Source of the DNA: Polyangium mundeleinium
GTDB taxonomy: Bacteria > Myxococcota_A > Polyangia > Polyangiales > Polyangiaceae
Assembly (NCBI RefSeq): GCF_028369105.1
Contig: NZ_JAQNDO010000001.1
Coordinates: forward strand, 11,378,501 to 11,442,500
Length of the DNA stretch: 64,000 nt
Direction: 5' to 3'
Part shown: positions 1 to 11,560 of the stretch, one piece after another
Layout of the letters: each line of letters begins with the position of its first letter
How positions within the stretch are numbered: position 1 is the stretch's first letter
Notes under the pieces: generated by a model
The model's database searches: none
Told to the model about the DNA's origin: nothing
What the model saw: the letters and a program-made list of their open reading frames with translations, nothing else
Program-made: the position numbers and the translations under genes

Positions 1-716
1 TCGGCGGCCGCGAAGCGCGTGACGAGCAGGTTGAACGCGGCCGTCAGCACGCCGACCTGATCGAGCGAGCGGATCGGGATCGGCTGCCCGGTCGGCGCCG
101 CGTCGGGCCGGGCCATGTCCACGATGCGCTCACGCACGTACTCGACGTCGTCGCGGAGCTGCTTCGTGAACGCGACCGCGACGGAGACCGCCACGCCGAG
201 CAGGAGCACGGTCAGCGCCGCGACCGCGTTCACGAGCGGCACGTAGCCCGGCGGCGGGCTCGGCGCGGAGACGAACGCGAGCACCGCGATCCCGTCGAGC
301 GGCGGATCCAGCGGGCGCGCGGCGAACCGCACGCGGCCGAGCGCCGTGCGTGTCTCACCGCTGCCGGCCGCGAGCAGCCGCTGCACCTCGGCCTTGTTCG
401 GCGGACCGAAGCTCTCGTCGACGAGGATCTGCCCGCCTTGCTCGACGAGCAGGAGCTCCGTGCCGCTGCGCCTCGCCGCGCGCCCTACGATCTCGGGCCG
501 CTCCTCCACCGCTGCGACGCGCATCCGCGCGGCGAGCGTTCTGGCGATCGCGGCGGCACGGAGGGACGATGCGTCGTCGCTGATCCGACGGAGTTGCGCG
601 ATGCCGAGCAGCGCGATGGCGAACGCCGTCGCGATGCCGATCACCAGCACCAGCACCGGCGCCACCGGCAAGAGCGGGAGGCTGCCGCGGAACAGTCGAA
701 ACGGGATGCGCCGCAC
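1..716 (-). CDS. HAMP-domain membrane sensor protein (C-terminus beyond window)
   Basis: Partial gene: the 3' part lies beyond base 1. Translation from a GTG at 716 gives a short basic N-terminus, a hydrophobic segment (about residues 10-35, rich in L/V/I/A), an extracytoplasmic region of about 130 residues, a second hydrophobic segment, and then a linker with charged residues followed by a HAMP-like helix (I-R-S-L-D-Q-V-G-V-L-T-A-A-F-N). An in-frame TGA lies 8 codons before this GTG, so the start must be close to here. The architecture fits a two-TM receptor such as a sensor histidine kinase, adenylate/diguanylate cyclase or chemoreceptor; the output domain is not visible, so the class cannot be decided. 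The downstream genes on this strand are not in the window. Confidence 0.55.
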   Translation of the reverse strand, partial: MRRIPFRLFRGSLPLLPVAPVLVLVIGIATAFAIALLGIAQLRRISDDASSLRAAAIARTLAARMRVAAVEERPEIVGRAARRSGTELLLVEQGGQILVDESFGPPNKAEVQRLLAAGSGETRTALGRVRFAARPLDPPLDGIAVLAFVSAPSPPPGYVPLVNAVAALTVLLLGVAVSVAVAFTKQLRDDVEYVRERIVDMARPDAAPTGQPIPIRSLDQVGVLTAAFNLLVTRFAAA

Positions 717-774
717 GTTCGTCTCGCCCGCGAACGAGCATCATCCGCCCGCGCACGGCCTTCAAGGGGAAGGC

Positions 775-1356
775 TCAGGTCGGACGCGGATCGGTCCCGA
801 GAAGCGCGAAGACCGCGTGATCGAGCCAGCGGTTCTCACACCACTCCGCCTGCCGTGCGATGCCCTCGAAGCGGAAGCCGAGCCGCCCGATCACCCGCAA
901 CGAGGCGTGGTTGTCCGTCGCGGCCGCGACCCGCACGCGATGCGCGCCCATGTACCGGAACGCGAACTCCACCGCCGCGCGCGCCGCCTCCGTCATCAGC
1001 CCGCGCCGCATGCTCTCCTTGCGCAGCCAGTACCCGAGCTCGCATGAGCGATGCATGTGCACGCACGACTCGAGCCCCACCACACCCGCGAACGTGCGCC
1101 CCGCGCGCTCCCGGATCGCGAAGCGCACCGCGCGCCCTTGATCCCAGTCGGCCACGCACGCCTCCGTGAAGCGCACGCTCGACGCGGGCTCCGTGTAGTA
1201 CTGCACCCACGGCAGCCACTTCGAGAGCAGCGGCCGCGACCCGTTCACCGCGAGCCACACCTCGGGCGAGTCCGCGGGATCGACGGGCGCGAGCAGGAGA
1301 CGTGGCGTCTCGATGGGCTGGGCACGAAGATCGGCGCGCGGCGGGATGACCAGCAT
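775..1356 (-). CDS. GNAT family N-acetyltransferase (RimJ/RimL type)
   Basis: A 193-residue protein of usual length for the family. The N-terminal E-T-P-R-L-L-L, the central G-Y-W-L-R-K and the C-terminal N-x-A-S-x-R-V-I-x-x-L-G-F-R pattern are typical of RimJ/RimL-type GNAT enzymes, which transfer acetyl from acetyl-CoA to amino groups, often protein N-termini. The acetyl-CoA loop region follows the L-R-K strand (K-E-S-M-R-R-G-L-M-T-E-A). I chose the ATG at 1356 because the frame upstream lies inside the neighbouring kinase gene and has no family resemblance. The gene starts 5 nt after the stop of the Ser/Thr kinase on the same strand and is probably co-transcribed with it. The substrate cannot be told from sequence. 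Confidence 0.85.
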   Translation of the reverse strand: MLVIPPRADLRAQPIETPRLLLAPVDPADSPEVWLAVNGSRPLLSKWLPWVQYYTEPASSVRFTEACVADWDQGRAVRFAIRERAGRTFAGVVGLESCVHMHRSCELGYWLRKESMRRGLMTEAARAAVEFAFRYMGAHRVRVAAATDNHASLRVIGRLGFRFEGIARQAEWCENRWLDHAVFALLGTDPRPT

Positions 1357-1361
1357 GCGCG

Positions 1362-4741
<3,380 letters not shown>

Positions 4742-4754
4742 CGGAGAAGAAAGT

Positions 4755-6167
4755 ATGAAGCCGAAAGACGTCATTCAATTCGCGAAAGATCACGACTGCA
4801 AGTTCGTCGACCTCAAGTTCATCGACCTGCCGGGCATCTGGCAGCACACGACGATCCCGGCGAGCCGGCTGACCGAGGACATGTTCGAGGAGGGCATCGG
4901 CTTCGACGGCTCCTCGGTGCGCGGCTGGCAGCCCATCAACGCGTCGGACATGTCGATGACGCCCGATCCGTCGACGGCGAAGATCGACCCGTTCCACGCG
5001 CAGAAGACGCTCTCGCTCATCTGCAAGATCTCCGACCCCGTCACCGGCCAGCCCTACGGCCGCGACCCGCGGTACATCGCGCAGAAGGCGGAGAACCACG
5101 TCCGCGCGACGGGCATCGCCGACACCACGTTCTTCGGCCCCGAGGCGGAGTTCTTCGTCTTCGACTCGGTCCGTTACGACAACTCCCCGCGCGGCGCCTT
5201 CTACGAGATCGACTCCGACGAGGCCGTGTGGAACACGGGCAAGGCGGGCCCGAACCTCGGGCACAAGATCCGCCACAAGGAAGGCTATTTCCCGGTCTCG
5301 CCCACGGACTCGCTCGGCGACGTGCGCGGCGACATGATGACCACGCTCATCGAGAGCGGCGTCTCCGTCGAGGTCGGCCACCACGAGGTCGCGAGCGCGG
5401 GCCAGTGCGAGATCGGCGTGCGCTTCGACAAGCTCACGACGATGGCCGACACGCTCATGTGGTTCAAATACGTCGTGAAGAACGTGGCCAAGCGCCACAA
5501 CAAGACCGCGACGTTCATGCCGAAGCCGCTCTTCGGCGACAACGGCAGCGGCATGCACTGCCATCAGTCGCTCTGGAAGGACGGCAAGCCGCTCTTCGCG
5601 GGCGACGGCTACGCGGGCCTCTCGGACATCGGCCTCTGGTACATCGGCGGCATCCTCAAGCACGCGAAGGCGCTCGCGGCCCTCACGAACCCGACGACGA
5701 ACAGCTACCGCCGTCTCGTCCCGGGCTACGAGGCGCCTGTCAACCTCGCGTACTCCAGCCGCAACCGCTCGGCCGCGATCCGCATCCCGGTCGCCGCCGG
5801 CAACTCGCCGAAGGGCCGCCGCATCGAGGTCCGCTTCCCGGACGCCTCGTGCAACCCCTATCTCGCCTTCGCCGCGATGATGATGGCGGGCCTCGACGGC
5901 ATCCAGAACCGGATCGACCCGGGCGATCCGCTCGACAAGGACATCTACGCGCTCTCGCCCGAGGAGCTCAAAGAGGTGCCGAAGTGCCCTGGCTCGCTCG
6001 ACGAGGCGCTCACGGCCCTCGAGCGCGACCACGAGTTCCTCCTCCGGGGCGACGTCTTCACGCGGGACATCATCCACACGTGGATCGAGTACAAGCGCGA
6101 GCGCGAGCTCGACGCCGTGCGCCTCCGCCCCGTCCCCTACGAATTCTTCCTCTACTACGACACCTGA
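4755..6167 (+). CDS. glnA: Type I glutamine synthetase
   Basis: A 470-residue type I glutamine synthetase, the normal length of the GSI-beta group. It catalyses ATP-dependent amidation of glutamate to glutamine, as a cytoplasmic dodecamer. Recognisable elements are F-D-G-S-S-V-R-G-W near the N-terminus, [21 protein letters not shown] in the active site, and the ATP-binding stretch N-R-S-A-A-I-R-I-P. Tyr398 in D-K-D-I-Y aligns with the adenylylation tyrosine of enterobacterial GlnA, so the enzyme is probably controlled by GlnE, with input from the P-II protein encoded just upstream. The ATG at 4755 is preceded by GGAGAAGAAAGT. An in-frame upstream extension runs into glnB and is not credible. 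Confidence 0.97.
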   Translation: MKPKDVIQFAKDHDCKFVDLKFIDLPGIWQHTTIPASRLTEDMFEEGIGFDGSSVRGWQPINASDMSMTPDPSTAKIDPFHAQKTLSLICKISDPVTGQPYGRDPRYIAQKAENHVRATGIADTTFFGPEAEFFVFDSVRYDNSPRGAFYEIDSDEAVWNTGKAGPNLGHKIRHKEGYFPVSPTDSLGDVRGDMMTTLIESGVSVEVGHHEVASAGQCEIGVRFDKLTTMADTLMWFKYVVKNVAKRHNKTATFMPKPLFGDNGSGMHCHQSLWKDGKPLFAGDGYAGLSDIGLWYIGGILKHAKALAALTNPTTNSYRRLVPGYEAPVNLAYSSRNRSAAIRIPVAAGNSPKGRRIEVRFPDASCNPYLAFAAMMMAGLDGIQNRIDPGDPLDKDIYALSPEELKEVPKCPGSLDEALTALERDHEFLLRGDVFTRDIIHTWIEYKRERELDAVRLRPVPYEFFLYYDT

Positions 6168-6179
6168 TCCGCAGGCCGG

Positions 6180-6230
6180 GCTCGGCACGCTCGCGTCGCG
6201 TCTCTCAGCTACGCCGGCGGGCCGAGCTTT
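6180..6230 (+). terminator. Possible weak terminator after glnA
   Basis: GCTCGGC at 6180-6186 pairs perfectly with GCCGAGC at 6221-6227, which is followed by TTT. The 34-nt loop is long and the T-run is short, so this is at best a weak or factor-dependent terminator between glnA and the next kinase gene. Confidence 0.25.
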
Positions 6231-6248
6231 GATATCCTCCCCAGCCGG

Positions 6249-7346
6249 TTGAACCCTGGCGATCTCATTCAATCTCGGTACCGCCTCGTCCGGATGCTCG
6301 GCTCCGGCGCGAGCGGTACGGTTTGGGCTGCAAAGAACGAGCTCATCGACCGCGAGGTCGCGCTCAAAATCCTGCACCCCGACGTCGCGGCCGACGCCGT
6401 GTCGCTGCAGCGCTTCTTCAACGAGGCGAAGGCGAGCGGCCGCGTGCGCAGCCCCAGCATCGTCGAGATCCTCGACCTCGGGCAGGCCGAGGACGGCTCG
6501 CCCTTCCTCGTCTTCGAGCTCCTCCACGGCGAGGGCCTCGACGCGTGGATCGCGCGCGAGCGCATGCTCGACCCGGCGATGCTCGCCGAGCTCTTCGTCG
6601 GCGTGGTGCGCGCGCTCGACAGCGCCCACCAGCAGGGCATCATCCACCGCGACCTCAAGCCCGCGAACCTCTACGCGCACCGCGCGGCGACGGGCGAGCC
6701 CGTGCTCAAGATCCTCGACTTCGGCATCAGCAAGATGCTCGAAGGCAACCCCGAGCACCTCACGCTCACGCGCACGGGCACCGTCGTCGGATCACCCGCG
6801 TACATGAGCCCCGAGCAGGCCGCGGGCCGCGACGACATCGACGGCCGCGCCGACGTCTGGTCGCTCGGCGTCGTCATGCACGAGGCGCTCACGGCCACGC
6901 TCCCGCACGAGGCGCCGAACTACAACGCGCTCATGGTCCGCATCATGACGCGCGACGCGGACCCCGTGGCCTCGCGCCGACCGGACCTTCCTCCTGCGCT
7001 CGCCTCGATCATCGACGACTGCCTGCGCCGCGATCGGGATCGCCGTCCGACGGCCGGCGTGCTCGCGGCGCGCCTCGAAGCGGCCCTGCACGAGATGCAG
7101 CCGATGCGTTACGCCTCGCAGGGAAACGCGCACGGCGGCATGCGCCTACCGAGCGTGCCGCAGAGCATGCCGCGCCCGAACCTCCCCTCGGCGCCGGCCG
7201 CGCATGCAGCGCCCTCGCCGATGGATCCCATGGGCGCGACAGGCAACGCATCGAGCGGCCGCGGCGTGCTGCTCCTCGCCGCGGGCGTGGGCGTCGCGCT
7301 CGGGATGATCGCGCTGTTCGTGCTCAGCCGGTTCCTCTTGCACTAG
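6249..7346 (+). CDS. Serine/threonine protein kinase with C-terminal membrane anchor
   Basis: A 365-residue Hanks-type kinase with a TTG start. The kinase domain covers about residues 10-275: glycine loop G-S-G-A-S-G-T-V, Lys40 in V-A-L-K-I, H-R-D-L-K-P-A-N, D-F-G-I-S-K and G-S-P-A-Y-M-S-P-E-Q. After a short Pro/Ala-rich linker the protein ends in a single hydrophobic helix (last ~25 residues) with almost nothing beyond it, so it is a tail-anchored kinase with no outer sensor domain, unlike the 910-residue kinase upstream. It follows glnA by 81 nt in the same direction. Whether it is co-transcribed with glnB-glnA is unknown. No substrate can be inferred. Confidence 0.9.
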   Translation: MNPGDLIQSRYRLVRMLGSGASGTVWAAKNELIDREVALKILHPDVAADAVSLQRFFNEAKASGRVRSPSIVEILDLGQAEDGSPFLVFELLHGEGLDAWIARERMLDPAMLAELFVGVVRALDSAHQQGIIHRDLKPANLYAHRAATGEPVLKILDFGISKMLEGNPEHLTLTRTGTVVGSPAYMSPEQAAGRDDIDGRADVWSLGVVMHEALTATLPHEAPNYNALMVRIMTRDADPVASRRPDLPPALASIIDDCLRRDRDRRPTAGVLAARLEAALHEMQPMRYASQGNAHGGMRLPSVPQSMPRPNLPSAPAAHAAPSPMDPMGATGNASSGRGVLLLAAGVGVALGMIALFVLSRFLLH

Positions 7347-7394
7347 CGCGGACGTGGGGCGCAGCCACCACCGCGCATCAGCGCCGAACGAACG

Positions 7395-7416
7395 AAGGGC
7401 CGCGTCAGCGGCCCTT
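7395..7416 (+). terminator. Intrinsic-type terminator hairpin
   Basis: AAGGGCCGC (7395-7403) and GCGGCCCTT (7408-7416) form a perfect 9-bp stem with a 4-nt GTCA loop, followed by the pyrimidine-rich CCTGTTCT. It lies 49 nt after the kinase stop and just before the end of the opposing small gene, so it may act in both directions. Confidence 0.7.
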
Positions 7417-7451
7417 CCTGTTCTGTGGGGAAGTGCAGTCCTTGGCGGTCG

Positions 7452-7685
7452 TCAAGCGCCAGCCCGTGCAATCAGCTCCAAGTCCTCTTCTGGCTGCTCG
7501 TAATGGATGAGCCCGTACTTGGGGAACAGGATCATCACGCCTCGCTTGAGATATCCCCACGCACTCTCTGGGTGTTCATCACTGTACTCCCCCGTATCTA
7601 AGGAGCAGACAACAACCCCGCCGTCATCGTCACCAAGTCTTACCCTGTCACCCAGCCTGACGTCCTGACCATCCCAATACTTCAT
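7452..7685 (-). CDS. Small conserved protein, candidate immunity partner
   Basis: A 77-residue acidic soluble protein beginning M-K-Y-W-D-G-Q, with no signal peptide. It contains G-D-R-V-R-L-G and a Y-L-K-R-G-V-M-I segment, and looks like a small beta-rich (SH3-like) fold. I recognise the general type as a small conserved hypothetical protein but know no assigned function. It starts 15 nt after the stop of the 264-residue lipoprotein gene on the same strand, so the two are almost certainly one transcript. Base composition here is visibly less GC-rich than in flanking genes. Together with the partner's C-terminal motif, this suggests a toxin-immunity pair, with this gene as the immunity protein. 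That role is inference. Confidence 0.6.
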   Translation of the reverse strand: MKYWDGQDVRLGDRVRLGDDDGGVVVCSLDTGEYSDEHPESAWGYLKRGVMILFPKYGLIHYEQPEEDLELIARAGA

Positions 7686-7700
7686 GGCATGGCTCCGCAG

Positions 7701-8495
7701 TTAGTTGACAAAAGGCTCAATTGGGATCGCCCCAGGCGGTAGGCCCGTCGACGGCACAGCCCCTATCGATTGCCAAAAGCATTGGCAGATCTTCGGGTTC
7801 TGGTTGGCCTTGTAGATGTTGTGATGAGGTCCAACGACGCCATGCTGCGCCTTTCCCGGTGGCGGCGTGTCCAACGGGCGATACCCGATGGTGCCGACCG
7901 GCACAATTTTCCCGCGAACCGTCTTGCAAGGTGGACACGGCTGCTGCCGCTCCTCTTTCGATCTCAAGCTCTCCGCTACATCCCCGGCGATCTCCAGGGT
8001 GATGGCAAACAGCATCGTCGCCACGCCCGCTTCGATGAGGAGGTCGACGAAGACGATCGTCACGGTCGTCACGGTCACAATCACAACCTCCCCGATCGGC
8101 CCCCGCTCCGGCATCGTCTGCCCGTTCGCCTGGGCGAGCGGTCCTGACACCCGCCGCACCTTCAGGAGATCCTCCGGCACCGTCATGGCTCCCAGCGCGA
8201 GCCGCGTACACGCCGCAAGATCCGCATGGGGCACGCCCTTCGCCTTCACGTCGGCGATGTGGCCCTCTTGGTCGGCCAGCACCTTGTAATCAAACGTGTA
8301 GTGTCCCGCGCGAAGGTCGCCGCCGAACTCATCGACGCACGCTCGCAGGCGCTCCGCGGTGGCGTCCGGCACGCGCGGGCCCTCGCTCACCGCTGGGTAT
8401 ACGATTCTGCTCCCGCAGCCGAGCGGCACGAACGCCGCCGTCGCGCAGCCAAGGAGCCCCCAGGAGAGCAGGGTTCGTATGCGCGAGCACGTCAT
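7701..8495 (-). CDS. Lipoprotein with TonB-like domain and candidate C-terminal toxin module
   Basis: A 264-residue protein. The N-terminus is a lipoprotein signal ending at F-V-P-L-G-C. Residues about 35-120 have the pattern L-R-A-C-V-x(n)-G-H-Y-x-F-x-Y-K-V...D-L-A-A-C-T-R-L-A-L-x-x-M-T-V-P, like the TonB-C-like domain of myxobacterial gliding proteins. A hydrophobic stretch at about 135-175 could be one or two membrane helices. The C-terminus is Cys-, His- and Asn-rich: C-P-P-C, then G-P-H-H-N-I-Y-K-A-N-Q-N-P and C-Q-C-F-W. This compact His/Asn/Cys block after a variable spacer resembles the end module of polymorphic toxins. I cannot assign a catalytic type. The small gene behind it would be its antidote. 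Lower GC suggests a mobile history. Confidence 0.55.
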   Translation of the reverse strand: MTCSRIRTLLSWGLLGCATAAFVPLGCGSRIVYPAVSEGPRVPDATAERLRACVDEFGGDLRAGHYTFDYKVLADQEGHIADVKAKGVPHADLAACTRLALGAMTVPEDLLKVRRVSGPLAQANGQTMPERGPIGEVVIVTVTTVTIVFVDLLIEAGVATMLFAITLEIAGDVAESLRSKEERQQPCPPCKTVRGKIVPVGTIGYRPLDTPPPGKAQHGVVGPHHNIYKANQNPKICQCFWQSIGAVPSTGLPPGAIPIEPFVN

Positions 8496-8667
8496 TGCCG
8501 GATGCGACCAGCTCCCCCGAATTCCGTCAACGCTCCGGGCAACGACCCCTCCGAAGGCCTCGACGCGGCATCTCCCTCGTCACCTGCGCATGCCCCGACC
8601 CTTCACGACCCCCCTCCCCGCCTCCCTGACCCTCCTGCAAGGGCGCATCCGCCGCCTCCTCTCCATC

Positions 8668-8696
8668 TTGACGCTCCCGCCCCGCTTTCGTTAGCG
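8668..8696 (+). promoter_or_regulatory. Possible sigma-70-type promoter
   Basis: TTGACG at 8668-8673 is separated by 17 nt from TTAGCG at 8691-8696, 50 nt upstream of the 8747 start. The -35 box is a 5/6 match, but the -10 box is poor, so this is only a candidate. Confidence 0.3.
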
Positions 8697-8746
8697 TCCT
8701 TCCCGCCGCCTCCTACCTCCCCCAACCTTCCCGGAGCGTCCTCCCC

Positions 8747-9469
8747 ATGCGCCTGCCCAACGAGACAGCTTCCTCCTGGGTTCTCCTCACGTTCGCGTCC
8801 TTCGCGTGGTCTTCCCTCTGCGCCTGGGCGGAATTTCCGGACCTCAAGCCCACCGACCGGGCCGAGCTCGAAAAGCTCGCGCACTCCCTCAAGACCCACA
8901 TCGACTCCCTCCTCAAAGAGGCGCGCGACACGCAGGAAGCCCAGCTCTTCGGCCGCCCCTCCGCGCAGGCCAAGCAAAACGCGACGCTCGTCTTGCTCAA
9001 GCGCAGGGTCGACGAGGCGCTTGCGCTCGTCACCATCCGCCTCGGTGGAGGCTCGAAGAAGCACCCGGCCGTCGCCTCCTTCCTGCCTGGCCTGCTCACG
9101 GGTTTTTCGCGCGCGCCGATCGACAAACGCGCCAAGCTCGCGAACGAGGCGGCCGGGCGCCTCGAAGCCGGCGAAGACTTTGGCGAGCGCGCGGGCCTCG
9201 TGGGCAAGCTGAAGGACGCCGCCGAGCGCGCGCAGCACGCGATCAACACCAACGACGGCGCGCAGATGGGCTGGTCGAAGGAGCGCTCCGAGGAGCTCGT
9301 CGCGAAGGGCCGGTTGCGACTGGAGCTCGAGCGCGTGCACCGATCGCTCGGCGCGCTCTTCCCGGGGCAACGGGACTTCGTGGAGTCGTTCTTCCTGAAG
9401 GGCGAGAGGCCGAGCGAAGGGACGAGCGAGGACGAGGCGACCGGGACGAACGAAGACGCGGAGGCGTGA
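8747..9469 (+). CDS. Hypothetical helical protein, probably exported
   Basis: A 240-residue protein of unknown function. Residues 1-30 contain a hydrophobic stretch (V-L-L-T-F-A-S-F-A-W) ending near C-A-W-A-E that could be a signal peptide, though it is atypical. The rest is rich in A, L, E, K and R with heptad-like spacing and should be mostly alpha-helical, possibly coiled coil. The C-terminal 25 residues are acidic and disordered (E-G-T-S-E-D-E-A-T). No catalytic motif is visible. It is divergent from the lipoprotein/small-protein pair and convergent with the PAS-STAS gene, ending 21 nt before that gene's stop. Third-position GC bias supports real coding. The exact start is uncertain because no strong ribosome-binding site precedes it. 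Confidence 0.6.
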   Translation: MRLPNETASSWVLLTFASFAWSSLCAWAEFPDLKPTDRAELEKLAHSLKTHIDSLLKEARDTQEAQLFGRPSAQAKQNATLVLLKRRVDEALALVTIRLGGGSKKHPAVASFLPGLLTGFSRAPIDKRAKLANEAAGRLEAGEDFGERAGLVGKLKDAAERAQHAINTNDGAQMGWSKERSEELVAKGRLRLELERVHRSLGALFPGQRDFVESFFLKGERPSEGTSEDEATGTNEDAEA

Positions 9470-9490
9470 TCCGAGGGCGGAGCTCCGGAC

Positions 9491-10519
9491 TCACGCCGTT
9501 TTTGGACGAAGTCCGTTCGAAGGTGCTGCCCCTGTTCCTGCGCTCGCCGCGGCCGCCTCCTGCTTCCACCGCATGCACGTCTTGAGGCCGTGCTTCAGGT
9601 TGCGGAGCGTCACGAGCTTCCCGAACGAAACCCCGAGCTCGACCAACGTCTGCGCGACGGAGGGCCTCACGCCGCTGAGCACACAGCGCGTGCCGAGCAG
9701 CTCCACGGCGCGCACGATCTTCAGCAGGTGATCGGCCGTCGCCGTGTCGAGCACCTCCACGCCGGTCACGTCGAGGATCACGTACCGGCCCCTCATCCGC
9801 ACCACCGACTCCAGCAGCGCCTCCATCACCTGGGCCGACCGCTTCGAGTCGACGACGCCGATGAGCGGCAACGCAAGCACGCCGTCCCATACCTCCAGGA
9901 TCGGCGTCGACAGCTCCTGCACGGCGATCCGCAGCCGCTCCAGCGTCTCGTTTTTCTCCCGCTCGGTCACGAGCTGCTGCGCCATCTCTCGCTCATACCG
10001 CCTGCGCTCGGTGATGTCGCGGAAGACCACCACGGCGCCGAGTCGCTCCCCTCGCTCGTCGTGGATGGTCCGCGCGCTCGTCTCGAGGAGGACGCCTCGC
10101 GGCTTGTTTGGGCTTCGGATGAACATCTCTGCGCGGTCCACCGGCTCGCCGCGCACCGCGCGATAAAGCGGAATCTCCTCCCTCGGGTACGGCGTCACGC
10201 CGTCCGCGTCGAAGATCCCGTACTTGGCCTCCCAGTCTTCGACGGGGACGCCGCCGGGCCCGCTCGATCCCATCATCGACGACGCGGCCTCGTTCACGTG
10301 CGTGATGCGACCTGCCGTGTCGCACACGACCACCCCGTCGACGATGCTCCGCAACGTCGCCTCGAAGACCTGCGCGCGCGCCGACAGATCCGTGACGAGC
10401 TGCTCCATCCGCTGCACGCGCTCCGCCGCGGCCCGCTCGTGCTCCGCCAGCAGCGCTTCGAGCGTCGCCACCCGCGCTCGCAGAACCGCGGTCTCGCTGT
10501 CGAGGGTCACGGGGCGCAC
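9491..10519 (-). CDS. PAS-STAS regulatory protein (RsbR-like)
   Basis: A 342-residue cytoplasmic protein. Residues about 1-50 form a coiled coil. A PAS domain follows (I-V-D-G-V-V-V-C-D-T-A-G-R-I-T-H-V-N-E-A-A), ending with the typical V-F-R-D-I-T-E-R-R-R. A short linker leads to a STAS domain (L-S-T-P-I-L-E-V-W-D-G-V-L-A-L-P-L-I-G and I-L-D-V-T-G-V-E-V-L-D-T), as in RsbR stressosome proteins. The T-G and D-T residues around the usual phosphorylation loop are kept. I set the start at the GTG at 10519 because GGAGGTG sits 6 nt upstream. A second in-frame GTG at 10510 overlaps the upstream stop as GTGA. Either way it is translationally coupled to the upstream sensory gene. Confidence 0.85.
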   Translation of the reverse strand: MRPVTLDSETAVLRARVATLEALLAEHERAAAERVQRMEQLVTDLSARAQVFEATLRSIVDGVVVCDTAGRITHVNEAASSMMGSSGPGGVPVEDWEAKYGIFDADGVTPYPREEIPLYRAVRGEPVDRAEMFIRSPNKPRGVLLETSARTIHDERGERLGAVVVFRDITERRRYEREMAQQLVTEREKNETLERLRIAVQELSTPILEVWDGVLALPLIGVVDSKRSAQVMEALLESVVRMRGRYVILDVTGVEVLDTATADHLLKIVRAVELLGTRCVLSGVRPSVAQTLVELGVSFGKLVTLRNLKHGLKTCMRWKQEAAAASAGTGAAPSNGLRPKTA

Positions 10520-11283
10520 GAGATCACCTCCTCTCGTGCCTCGCGTGGCGCCTCGCTCAGCGTGCTGTCCTCTTGCTCGGCGAAGGACCACGGCAGGATC
10601 GCGAGCTTGATCGCGAGCGCGAGCGGCCGGAAGAGCTGCGCCGTCGCCCGCGTCACGTGCACCTTCGAGAACAGGAGCACGGCGAACATCTGCCCGCTCG
10701 GCAGAACACCCCCGCAGCCGACGACCGACCGGATCCCGTGACGCTCCACGAAGCCCGCCTTCGCCGGCACGTACGGGCTCGCGGCGGCGTGCTCCACGTA
10801 AAACACGTCGTACGTCTGCTCGGCGAGCTCCGTGAACCGGGCCGGCCGCAGCACCGAGCTCGTCGTGATCCCGAGCTGCGTGCAGAGCTGCGCGATCATC
10901 GGCATGCGCGCGAGCGCCTCCTCGCTCGGCAGAGGAATCGCGAGGTGCCCGGCCGACGCCCTCGGATCGTTCCAGGCCGGTTCGTCGCCGGCGCTCGCCA
11001 GCAATTGCAGACACGTCGTGTCCGGCGCGAGCGCCTCGCAGGCGGCCATCCGCAGCGCGAACTTCCGCCGCTCCGCCGGCAGCGCGTCGAATCGTTGGGT
11101 CTCGAAGAATCTCACGAGCGCGCACGAGCGCGCGCCCGTCGCGGGGCGTGCGAGGCTCTCGTAGAGCGCGCGCACGACACGCCCGGCCGTGTCTTCCATG
11201 CTCCGGGCGCCTTCTCCAAGGCCGCGCAGCATTGCGCCGAAGCTGATCATGTCATCGAGCGAGAACGTCGAAAGGTCGTGCAT
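10507..11283 (-). CDS. Hypothetical sensory-type protein coupled to RsbR-like gene
   Basis: A 258-residue soluble protein with no recognised motif. It has a helical N-terminus with M-I-S-F-G-A-M-L-R-G-L-G and a region of alternating strands and helices ending in G-H-L-A-I-P-L and S-V-V-G-C-G-G-V-L-P-S-G-Q-M-F-A-V-L-L-F-S, which reads like a GAF-type sensory fold. I chose ATG 11283, preceded by GGGGGGAGGTTTCG, over an upstream ATG at 11310 that has no ribosome-binding site. It overlaps the PAS-STAS gene by 13 nt, so the two products probably form a signalling complex. The function is not known; GAF is an inference from pattern only. Confidence 0.75.
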   Translation of the reverse strand: MHDLSTFSLDDMISFGAMLRGLGEGARSMEDTAGRVVRALYESLARPATGARSCALVRFFETQRFDALPAERRKFALRMAACEALAPDTTCLQLLASAGDEPAWNDPRASAGHLAIPLPSEEALARMPMIAQLCTQLGITTSSVLRPARFTELAEQTYDVFYVEHAAASPYVPAKAGFVERHGIRSVVGCGGVLPSGQMFAVLLFSKVHVTRATAQLFRPLALAIKLAILPWSFAEQEDSTLSEAPREAREEVISCAP

Positions 11284-11560
11284 CGAAACCTCCCCCCGGA
11301 GTCTCCGCACCCGCCGCCTTTCGTTCGTCCGCGGAATCTCTCTATCGCGCGGACGAAAGCCGGCATATCGAGGATGATTCGAACACCAACCGTGGACAAC
11401 CGGTGAACCCCACCGTTCGTGCCTCCGGCGAGAGCGCGCGCGGCGTGCGTGCTTTCCCGACGGGAACGCGCGTTTCTCCCGATCCGCGCCGTTCGTGACG
11501 CAAAGCGGGCTCCAAATTTCGCGTTCGCCATGCTCTCATCGCGCCGAAAGCGGAGGAGAC

